In this document: piece after piece, positions 14,635-21,369 of the stretch | Layout: every line of letters begins with the position of its first letter | Numbering within the stretch: position 1 is the first letter of the stretch | Source of the DNA: JAKPRU01 sp029568995 | GTDB lineage: Bacteria; Hinthialibacterota; Hinthialibacteria; Hinthialibacterales; JAKPRU01 | NCBI GenBank assembly: GCA_035430965.1 | Contig: DAOMHQ010000088.1 | Location: forward strand, 1 to 21,369 | DNA length: 21,369 nucleotides | Reading direction: 5' to 3' | The notes under the pieces: generated by a model | Databases searched by the model: none | What the model saw: the letters and a program-made list of their open reading frames with translations, nothing else | Told to the model about the DNA's origin: nothing | Made by a program: the position numbers and the translations under genes

Positions 14635-17037
14635 CTATTCCTTGACGATCACGCACAGCTCAAAAGCATGGACATCCGAACTGGGCAGGGGATCGTCAAC
14701 CAACACTTTCGCGGTCATGTTGTTTTCCGGAGACGGCGGCTCCATCATATAGATATGCCCCCGGCCTTTCAGGCGACGGATGACATACTGCCCGTCCTTC
14801 GGGAACGGCGCCAGAAATTCTTTGCGCACATTTCCGATGGGGTCTGCGATGAAATGCTGGGCCGTGTACTCCTTTTCGGTGATGGAAAGGATATCGCGCC
14901 CATCCAGAGTTCCCGACCAGCGGAACACGGTTTTTGCCTTGGGGTGTTGAGCCAGAAGCGCATCATCATTTTTGGCGGCTTCCTGGATCATCGCATGAAC
15001 GTCCTGAGCGGTGGGGGCCTCTTTCAGTTCCCGTTCGGTCTTGCCCGGATTCTCATAGCTCCGTTGAGCGACATCTAGGAACACCTCTATGGGCGTGGTT
15101 CCGTAGTAGGGATCGTGCGCATTGTGTTCCTGGAGGGCATTTTTCAGAGATTCGATTCGCTCGCCGAGCAGTTCACGGCCCTCCTCCGTGGGATTTTCGC
15201 GGTATGCATAACACGCAAAGACAGCGGCTATGTATGCTCGATTCAGTTGCAGAGCGTACACCCCCCGTTCCAGGTCGCTGCGAACCTGCGCTACCGTCTC
15301 GCGATCCTGTAAGTCATCGGCAATCCCTGCGAAAGAGTCTCGCGCATCGCGCCAGACTGCGATGCCCATGTCCATTTCATCCAGGGTGTCCTGAATCCAC
15401 GGCTTGCATTGCAGGTAAACCTCAAAGAGGAATTTGTCCTGCCCGGCTCCTCTGTCCCACGGTGGAATGCCCTTGAGCGCGAAGCGGTCCACGTAGATAT
15501 GCGGCGAGGGATTCCAGTGCGTCACAGCCAGGGGACGCACATACCAGGCATTTCGGACAGCCTTGTCCAGGGCCAGAAAGACATCGGCCACCTGTTGTGC
15601 GTGATCCCGCCCGAATGTTGTGGCGGCCCAGTCGCTGATAACCTCCCGCACATCCGCGCCGGGGTCCCAGGAGAAGCGCCAAATCATATACCGTGCGGCA
15701 TCGCCCGGCGCATGACCCGCTGTTCCACCGGCATTGCTCACGCTAACCGCGCCACGGTTAAGGGCAAATTGCATCCCGCTTGCCACTCGTTCGGCGGCAA
15801 AGTCCATGATCGGAGCCTCCATACCACGCTTGAACCGAGAGGTTTCCACCTCGACATTGGTCTTGTGTGGCGAGCAGCCGAAAGTCGGATTGAGCTGCTG
15901 GAACTGCCACTGGTCCGTGCGGGTCAGCTTGATGGAAACGATCAGGTTGTCTGTCGGGATCTCGTCGGTGAAAATCCGCTCGTAGACCTCCGCGATGCTA
16001 TGTTGTTCATGGCTGCTGGTGACCCAGGTTCGGTGGATGTATTCCTTGCCGAATTCCCCGACGATCACGCCATGGCAGGTTTTCAGGATCTGTTGATAAA
16101 TCAACTCGATGGAACGCTGCTCCCGTTCGCAGCGGTGATGAACCAGGTCGAAGGCTTTCAGTTCGCCGCGCGGGATGATTTCGCCTGTGCGGACCAGGAT
16201 TCCGTCCAGTTCCGGCACGGCACGTAAAACGCTGCGCAGCTTCTCACGCAGTACTTCCCAGAGATTGGGGTCTTGAGTGCAGAGCTCGGCATTCATCGCC
16301 TTGAGCCACTCATCGCGGTAAATCAGTTCATCTCCGACAAGGAAGACTCTCAGCCCCAGCTCATGGGCAATGCGGATGTATTCGCGGAAGGCTTCTCTGC
16401 GGATGAGAACCGATTCCGGCGGGGTATCCGGGCCGACCCAGGCGAGCTCATTTCGATCATACGGAAGGAGATCCGTTGCGCCGAATTGGACTGCGCTGAG
16501 AAACTCCTCGCGCAGCCGCTCTTGCTCTCTCTTGAATTTGGGATTCACCGGGTCGGCCAGCGTATTATCCGCCGGGGCTGTGTTGTTGAAATGGCGTTCG
16601 AGTTTCGGGAAGCGGGTAACATTGGATTCGGGAATTTCCCCGGTCACCTTGATTCTATCCGCAACCCACGCCAGTCCGGCAGCTGCGCCCAGCGAGGAAT
16701 ATCCCAACACCGTCCACTGTTTGCGGCCATCGACCGTCTTGCAGGAAAAGATGAATCCCTGCGGGTGCCGGGGCGGTGGGGGGCAAAGTTCTGCCGGACC
16801 CACATAGCCCATGATCGTATCCGCATTTGCTGCGGACTGCGACACAAGGCTCCAGCCTTCATGCTCCATTGCAGTGCGGAGCACGTTCATCATGCCCACA
16901 ACTGCCGGGTGATCCTGAAACTGCGGATGGATTTTCACCGTGTATTCCTCCGCGGCGGGAACCGGCAGGGCAAACAGGCAGAATAGAAGCAGGCATCGAA
17001 TGCTCTTATGGATTGTGGGGCGAATTCTCCTGTCCAT
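14635..17037 (-). CDS. secreted glycoside-hydrolase-like protein (alpha-glucuronidase/GH67-like fold)
   Basis: An 800-residue protein from the ATG at 17037, chosen because GAGGAA lies just upstream and a clean signal peptide begins there (hydrophobic LLLFCLFALPVPAA, cleavage near residue 29). Residues about 35-135 resemble the N-terminal alpha/beta domain shared by GH20 and GH67 enzymes, including LGYSSLGAAAGLAWVADRI. Residues about 170-560 look like a TIM barrel: FGATDLLPYDRNELAW, AHELGLRVFLVGDELI and DGILVRTGE (278-286) with E286 a candidate acid. A mainly helical C-terminal region follows. Substrate and activity are not established; a role in degrading plant or microbial uronic-acid polysaccharide is inferred from the fold alone. 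No sugar transporter or other hydrolase is adjacent. Confidence 0.6.
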   Translation of the reverse strand: MDRRIRPTIHKSIRCLLLFCLFALPVPAAEEYTVKIHPQFQDHPAVVGMMNVLRTAMEHEGWSLVSQSAANADTIMGYVGPAELCPPPPRHPQGFIFSCKTVDGRKQWTVLGYSSLGAAAGLAWVADRIKVTGEIPESNVTRFPKLERHFNNTAPADNTLADPVNPKFKREQERLREEFLSAVQFGATDLLPYDRNELAWVGPDTPPESVLIRREAFREYIRIAHELGLRVFLVGDELIYRDEWLKAMNAELCTQDPNLWEVLREKLRSVLRAVPELDGILVRTGEIIPRGELKAFDLVHHRCEREQRSIELIYQQILKTCHGVIVGEFGKEYIHRTWVTSSHEQHSIAEVYERIFTDEIPTDNLIVSIKLTRTDQWQFQQLNPTFGCSPHKTNVEVETSRFKRGMEAPIMDFAAERVASGMQFALNRGAVSVSNAGGTAGHAPGDAARYMIWRFSWDPGADVREVISDWAATTFGRDHAQQVADVFLALDKAVRNAWYVRPLAVTHWNPSPHIYVDRFALKGIPPWDRGAGQDKFLFEVYLQCKPWIQDTLDEMDMGIAVWRDARDSFAGIADDLQDRETVAQVRSDLERGVYALQLNRAYIAAVFACYAYRENPTEEGRELLGERIESLKNALQEHNAHDPYYGTTPIEVFLDVAQRSYENPGKTERELKEAPTAQDVHAMIQEAAKNDDALLAQHPKAKTVFRWSGTLDGRDILSITEKEYTAQHFIADPIGNVRKEFLAPFPKDGQYVIRRLKGRGHIYMMEPPSPENNMTAKVLVDDPLPSSDVHAFELCVIVKE

Positions 17038-17099
17038 TTTGAATTCCTCGCTCAAGTGGGATGGAGAGTAAGGATTCTGCATATGGACTGAAATGGCAA

Positions 17100-17136
17100 G
17101 GGCCATTGAAGATTCTCATGGAATCCTCAATGGCCC
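17100..17136 (-). terminator. hairpin terminator after pyruvate:ferredoxin oxidoreductase
   Basis: A 10-bp perfect stem (GGGCCATTGA with TCAATGGCCC) is extended by 5 bp after one mismatch, with a 5-nt loop. It lies 30 nt after the stop codon at 17166 on the minus strand. The T tract after it is poor, so it may be a weak or factor-assisted terminator, or an mRNA 3'-end stabiliser. Confidence 0.6.
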
Positions 17137-17165
17137 GCTGTGCCAGTTATCTTGGAGCGTCTTAA

Positions 17166-20100
17166 TTAGGCAATCTGGCTGAAATCGAGATTCGCCAGTT
17201 GCTCGTACAGATGCCAACGGGTTTTGACATCCCGCTGGCCCAGTTCGAGCAGCCGCTGCGCCTCTTCCGGCTTGCTCTTCGTGAGCGTTCGGAAGCGGAT
17301 CTGCTGGTAAGCATAATCCTTGTAGGAAATGGTCGGCGCTTTGGAATCCAGTTTCAGCGGATTCTGGCCTTCTTCTCGCAGGGCCGGATTGTACCGGTAC
17401 AGAGGCCAGTGGCCGCTTTCAACCGCCGCTTTCTGGGTGTCCATGCCGGAAGTCATGTTAATGCCGTGAGCGATGCAGTGGCTGTAAGCAATGATCAGGC
17501 TCGGTCCGTTGTAAGATTCCGCCTCAACAAAAGCGCGGACGGTCTGCAAATCGCTTGCACCCATGGCGACCTGCGCCACGTAAACACTGCCGTACGACAT
17601 CACCATCATGCCCAAATCTTTCTTGGACAGCGGTTTTCCACCGGCAGCGAATTTCGCCACGGCGCCGCGCGGTGTCGCCTTGGACATCTGCCCGCCGGTG
17701 TTGCTGTACACCTCGGTATCGAGGACCAGAACGTTGACATTTCGTCCAGAGGCCAGGACATGATCCAGGCCACCATAGCCGATGTCATACGCCCAGCCGT
17801 CGCCACCGACGATCCAGACACTCTTGCGGATCAGGTAATTCGCCACGTTCGCCAGGTTTTTCGCATCGGCGGAGTCGATCTTCGCGAGCTTCTCTTTCAA
17901 CGCCGCAACCCGTTTCCGCTGAGCGGCGATTCCGGCTTCATCGGACTGGTCGGCTTTCAGAAGGCCGTCCACCAGTTCATCGCCGATCTGACCGGCGAGC
18001 TTGGTGAGCAATTCTTTGGCGTACTCTCCCAGCTTGTCGATGGTCAGACGGAATCCGAACCCGAACTCCGCGTTGTCCTCGAACAGGGAGTTCGACCAGG
18101 CCGGACCGTGACCGTCCCGGTTCACTGTCCAGGGAGTGGTCGGCAGGTTTCCGCCGTAGATGGAGGAGCATCCGGTGGCGTTGGCGATAATCGCGCGGTC
18201 GCCAAACAGGCGGCTGAGCAGCTGCACATACGGCGTTTCGCCGCAGCCCGCGCACGCGCCGGAAAATTCAAACAGCGGCGTGAGAAGAGCCGTTCCTTTG
18301 ACCGTAGAAACCTTGACCTGGCTGCGGTCGTATTCCGGCAGACCCAGGAAGAACTTGAAGTTCTCGCGCTCGGTCTCGCGGATAGGCGGCTGCGGAGTGA
18401 GATTGATCGCCTTGCGGGTGGGGTCCTGCTTGTTCTTGCCGGGGCAGGTGTGCACGCACGCGCCGCATCCGGTGCAGTCTTCCGGTGCGATCTGAATGGT
18501 GAACTTCTTGTCCTTGTATTCCTTGCCCTTTCCGTCGGCGGACTTGAATGTCGGCGGGGCATCTTTCAGGCAGGCGGGATCGTAAATGTTCATCCGAATC
18601 GCCGCGTGAGGGCAAACCAGGGTGCATTTGCCGCATTGGATGCAGACTTCCGGGTCCCACTCCGGAATTTCCAGCGCGATGTTGCGCTTTTCCCACATGG
18701 TGGTTCCCAGCGGGAATGTGCCATCCTTGGGGAACTTGCTGACCGGAATGGAATCGCCACGCCCGGCGATAATCTCTCCGGTTACCTCTTGCACAAACTG
18801 TGGAGCCTCCACCGGAACCGGTGGCGGCATTTCGATGGTGCTGGTCGCCTTCGCCGGAACCTTCATTTCGTGCATGTTCTCGATGGCCTGATCCACGACC
18901 TGGTAATTCATCTTGACGATATCCTCGCCCTTTGAACCGTAAGTCTTTTTGATCGCCTTCTTGATCGCGGCGATAGCCTCATCCCGTGGCAGGACACCGG
19001 AAATCGCGAAGAAACAGGTCTGCATGATTGTGTTGATCCTCGCACCCATGCCGTTGTTCTTGGCGACGGTGTAGGCATCGACTACGTACACTTTGATCTT
19101 TTTATCGATGATCTGCTGCTGGACCTTGCGGGGCATCTTGTCCCACGTCTCTTCCGGCGAGTACGCAGAATTCAGCAGGAACACCGCGCCGTCTACCGCA
19201 TATTGCAGCATGTCGTACTTTTCCAGAAAAACGAACTGGTGGCAGCCGATGAAATTGGCCTTGTTCACCAGGTAGGTGGAGTGGATCGGCTTGGGGCCGA
19301 AACGCAAGTGGGATATGGTGACCGACCCGGCTTTCTTGGAATCGTACACAAAATATCCCTGGGCAAAGTTCTCGGTTTCGTCACCGATGATCTTGATGGA
19401 GTTCTTGTTCGCTCCGACTGTCCCGTCGGATCCGAGGCCATAGAACATGGCGCGGACGACTTTTTCCCCCTCGGTACTGAACGAGGCATCGTAATCCAGG
19501 CTGGTGTGGGTAACATCATCCTCGATCCCGACGGTGAAGTAATTCTTGGAGTCCTTCTTGGACAGTTCGTCAAAAACCGCCTTGACCATGGCGGGGGTAA
19601 ATTCCTTGGAGGAAAGCCCGAAGCGGCCACCGATGACTTTCGGCATGGCACTGAGCGGGCAGGTTCCATCGGCGAGACCTTCGGCCAACGCCGCGAGAAC
19701 GTCTTTGTACAGCGGCTCGCCGCCTGCTCCCGGTTCCTTGGTCCGATCCAGCACAGCAATGGCTTTGACGGTTTTCGGGATGGCTTTCAGGAAATGTTTC
19801 GTCGAGAAAGGACGATAAAGCCGGACTTTGATTATGCCGATCTTTTCACCTTTTTCCGTGAGGTATTCGACGGTCTCGTGAGCGGCTTCCGCACCGGAAC
19901 CCATGAGGATGACAATCCGTTCGGCATCCGGCGCACCGAAATAATCGAACAGATGGTATTGCCGCCCGGTGACTTTGGCGAACTTGTCCATGTATTTCTG
20001 GACAATCTCTGCACAGGCATCATAGTACGGATTGACCGTTTCACGGCACTGGAAGAACACATCGGGGTTCTGTGCCGAGCCGCGCAGAACCGGGGTGTCC

Positions 20101-20729
20101 GGCGAGAGGGCGCGCTGACGATGGGCATGAACCAGGCTCTCGTCGATCATCGCGTGCATATCGTCTTCGCTGAGCTTCTCGACTTTCATCACCTCGCTGG
20201 AGGACCGGAATCCGTCGAAGAAATGCACAAACGGGACCCTCGCTTCCAGCGTCGCCGAATGGGCGATCAGGGCCGTGTCCATGATTTCCTGGATCGAGTT
20301 GGAGGCGATCAGGCCGAATCCGGTGGATCGGGTGGCCATGACATCGCTGTGATCGCCGAAAATGGAGAGCGCATGAGCGGCCACGGTACGGGCGGAAACG
20401 TGGAACACCGTGGATGTCAGTTCGCCCGCAATTTTGAACATATTGGGGATCATAAGCAGCAGCCCCTGGGAGGCTGTGAACGTGGTGGTCAGCGCGCCGG
20501 TCTGCAAGGCTCCGTGGACCGCGCCGGAAGCGCCGCCTTCACTCTGCAACTCCACCACCGTGGGGATCGTGCCCCAGATATTCCTGACTCCATCCGCCGA
20601 CCAGGCGTCCGCCCATTCCCCCATGGTCGATGAGGGGGTGATGGGATAAATGGCGCATACTTCGCTGGTTTTGTGCGCTACATACGCCGCCGCCTCGTTC
20701 CCATCCATCACAACCGTTTGACGTGTCAT
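17166..20729 (-). CDS. nifJ: pyruvate:ferredoxin (flavodoxin) oxidoreductase, single chain
   Basis: A 1187-residue homodimeric PFOR that oxidatively decarboxylates pyruvate to acetyl-CoA and CO2 and reduces ferredoxin or flavodoxin. All fused domains are present in order. The N-terminal pyruvate-binding domain has GNEAAAYVAHKTSEVCAIYPITPSS. The gamma-type domain and a linker follow. Two 4Fe-4S clusters (CIQCGKCTLVCPHA near residue 696, CTGCGACVHTCPGK near 753) precede the proximal cluster motif CAGCGETPY near 826. The thiamine-diphosphate domain carries GGDGWAYDIGYGG near 980 and the VYSNTGGQMSKATPRGA motif. Full family length, no frameshift. Start fixed by GGAGG 8 nt upstream of the ATG at 20729. 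It is expressed alone and indicates anaerobic or fermentative carbon metabolism. Confidence 0.98.
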   Translation of the reverse strand: MTRQTVVMDGNEAAAYVAHKTSEVCAIYPITPSSTMGEWADAWSADGVRNIWGTIPTVVELQSEGGASGAVHGALQTGALTTTFTASQGLLLMIPNMFKIAGELTSTVFHVSARTVAAHALSIFGDHSDVMATRSTGFGLIASNSIQEIMDTALIAHSATLEARVPFVHFFDGFRSSSEVMKVEKLSEDDMHAMIDESLVHAHRQRALSPDTPVLRGSAQNPDVFFQCRETVNPYYDACAEIVQKYMDKFAKVTGRQYHLFDYFGAPDAERIVILMGSGAEAAHETVEYLTEKGEKIGIIKVRLYRPFSTKHFLKAIPKTVKAIAVLDRTKEPGAGGEPLYKDVLAALAEGLADGTCPLSAMPKVIGGRFGLSSKEFTPAMVKAVFDELSKKDSKNYFTVGIEDDVTHTSLDYDASFSTEGEKVVRAMFYGLGSDGTVGANKNSIKIIGDETENFAQGYFVYDSKKAGSVTISHLRFGPKPIHSTYLVNKANFIGCHQFVFLEKYDMLQYAVDGAVFLLNSAYSPEETWDKMPRKVQQQIIDKKIKVYVVDAYTVAKNNGMGARINTIMQTCFFAISGVLPRDEAIAAIKKAIKKTYGSKGEDIVKMNYQVVDQAIENMHEMKVPAKATSTIEMPPPVPVEAPQFVQEVTGEIIAGRGDSIPVSKFPKDGTFPLGTTMWEKRNIALEIPEWDPEVCIQCGKCTLVCPHAAIRMNIYDPACLKDAPPTFKSADGKGKEYKDKKFTIQIAPEDCTGCGACVHTCPGKNKQDPTRKAINLTPQPPIRETERENFKFFLGLPEYDRSQVKVSTVKGTALLTPLFEFSGACAGCGETPYVQLLSRLFGDRAIIANATGCSSIYGGNLPTTPWTVNRDGHGPAWSNSLFEDNAEFGFGFRLTIDKLGEYAKELLTKLAGQIGDELVDGLLKADQSDEAGIAAQRKRVAALKEKLAKIDSADAKNLANVANYLIRKSVWIVGGDGWAYDIGYGGLDHVLASGRNVNVLVLDTEVYSNTGGQMSKATPRGAVAKFAAGGKPLSKKDLGMMVMSYGSVYVAQVAMGASDLQTVRAFVEAESYNGPSLIIAYSHCIAHGINMTSGMDTQKAAVESGHWPLYRYNPALREEGQNPLKLDSKAPTISYKDYAYQQIRFRTLTKSKPEEAQRLLELGQRDVKTRWHLYEQLANLDFSQIA

Positions 20730-20889
20730 TCGTGAAACCTCCGTGATTCTTGGCCGGAAAATCCCATATCCATTCGGATTCCTTCACCGTCGTCCGGCTC
20801 TGTCGTGCAAAGGGGGAATCGGGTTGGAAGGAATGAGCAGTGCAAGAAATGGTGAATACCGGCTCTTAACTGTAAATTTGTCTGACTCT

Positions 20890-20898
20890 TTTATACCA
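20890..20898 (-). promoter_or_regulatory. candidate extended -10 for nifJ
   Basis: On the minus strand the sequence reads TGGTATAAA, an extended -10 (TGn plus TATAAA). The resulting leader would be about 155 nt. No good -35 was seen, so this is tentative. Confidence 0.3.
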
Positions 20899-20962
20899 CA
20901 AACCGCACCATTCCGGCAGTCTGAGGGGGAGGGGGGGCATATGCGCCGACTTCAGGGACCCG

Positions 20963-20988
20963 TCATTCCGGCGAAAGCCGGAATCCAG
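20963..20988. repeat. dispersed dyad repeat (ATTCCGGC-GAAA-GCCGGAAT)
   Basis: An 8-bp perfect stem closed by a GAAA tetraloop (20965-20984), in the context TCATTCC...GGAATCCAG. This repeat type is widespread in unrelated bacterial genomes (from general knowledge). One copy here. Confidence 0.8.
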
Positions 20989-21069
20989 GAAAAATGATGG
21001 CGCGGCCTGAGTTAGACCGAGAAAATCGCATGTATCCCGCTACGCGCCCTGAAGCCTTTCAGAGGCTGC

Positions 21070-21369
21070 TCATGGAAGATGGTGGCTTCCGCGCCACGGC
21101 TTGATCTTCTTCAACGCCCCGGCAAGGGCCTCTCGGGCGACTTCGGTGTCATAAGCCGCCTGTGCCCGGAGCCAATATCCGTTCGACAGGCCAAGGAACC
21201 GGCACAGGCGCAGATCGGTATCGGCGGTGACCGCACGCCTGCCTTTCACGATCTCACCGATCCGCTGGGCAGGCACACCGATCTCCTTCGCAAGGCGATA
21301 CTGCGAAAGCCCCATCGGCTTGAGGAATTCCTCGAACAGCAGTTCGCCAGGTGTGACAGGATTCAGTTT
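21070..21369 (-). CDS. higA: HigA-type antitoxin (XRE-family HTH), N-terminus outside window
   Basis: Frame open to the right edge; the first residues visible are KLNPVTPGELLFEEFLKPM, the standard beginning of HigA/VapI antitoxins, so only the start codon and one or a few residues lie outside. An internal Met at 21315 is not the true start. The HTH is GLSQYRLAKEIGVPAQRIGE and continues into GRRAVTADTDLRLCRFLGLSNGYW, the usual family stretch. About 100 residues visible, the normal size. HigA represses its own operon and neutralises the HigB mRNA-interferase toxin; higB would be expected just upstream, beyond the right edge. Confidence 0.92.
   Translation of the reverse strand, partial: KLNPVTPGELLFEEFLKPMGLSQYRLAKEIGVPAQRIGEIVKGRRAVTADTDLRLCRFLGLSNGYWLRAQAAYDTEVAREALAGALKKIKPWRGSHHLP

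Larger units (their letters stand above)
20730..21069. other. 340-bp intergenic region upstream of nifJ
   Basis: No convincing gene is present. It holds the nifJ Shine-Dalgarno at its left end, a candidate extended -10 at 20890-20898, a G-rich run near 20923-20938 and a common dispersed repeat at 20963-20988. Short frames here show no protein-like composition. Confidence 0.6.

Noticed and set aside
17199..20633. Long plus-strand open frames (578 and 476 codons) opposite nifJ
   Set aside because: They are antisense to a full-length, clearly recognisable PFOR and show no family motifs; long shadow frames are common opposite GC-rich genes.
20923..20938. G-rich run as a G-quadruplex
   Set aside because: Only two G tracts separated by one A; too little to claim a quadruplex.

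Overview
The window carries about a dozen and a half bacterial genes with moderately GC-rich, dense coding. The gene set suggests an anaerobic or facultative heterotroph: split glycine decarboxylase (gcvPA/gcvPB), a single-chain pyruvate:ferredoxin oxidoreductase, and a Thermotoga-type DAHP synthase. An ECF sigma factor/FecR-like anti-sigma pair lies next to a huge multi-domain carboxypeptidase-regulatory-like protein, which recalls the PVC group, Hydrogenedentes or Sumerlaeota-like lineages. The phylum is inference only; no rRNA or other decisive marker is present.

Left part, minus strand (7362 down to 1): gcvPA-gcvPB (10 bp overlap), then ECF sigma factor, a short FecR-like membrane protein (2 bp gap), and a >1035-residue protein of about ten beta-sandwich domains that runs off the left edge. 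Three copies of a small GC-rich dyad repeat lie in the same orientation shortly upstream of three of these minus-strand genes. A 33-bp-stem hairpin repeat directly follows the FecR-like stop codon.

Middle, plus strand (7483-9747): a promoter, a 29-codon leader ORF rich in Phe/Tyr/Trp codons (FFGYWYYF), a perfect 15-bp terminator hairpin, and then the DAHP synthase gene. Together these look like a classical aromatic-amino-acid attenuator and are the most interesting feature here. DAHP synthase is followed by a STAS protein, tadA and tRNA-Ser(CGA), which starts 2 nt after the tadA stop.

Plus strand 9922-13626: a lipoprotein of unknown function, then a two-gene unit of an HTH-EIIA(PTS) fusion protein overlapping by 4 bp a ClC-type anion channel/transporter with CBS domains. 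A convergent minus-strand block (20729 down to 13655) holds pyruvate:ferredoxin oxidoreductase with its terminator, a secreted alpha-glucuronidase-like TIM-barrel protein, and an orphan receiver-HPt protein. At the right edge lies a partial HigA-type antitoxin. No CRISPR array, insertion sequence or prophage was seen.
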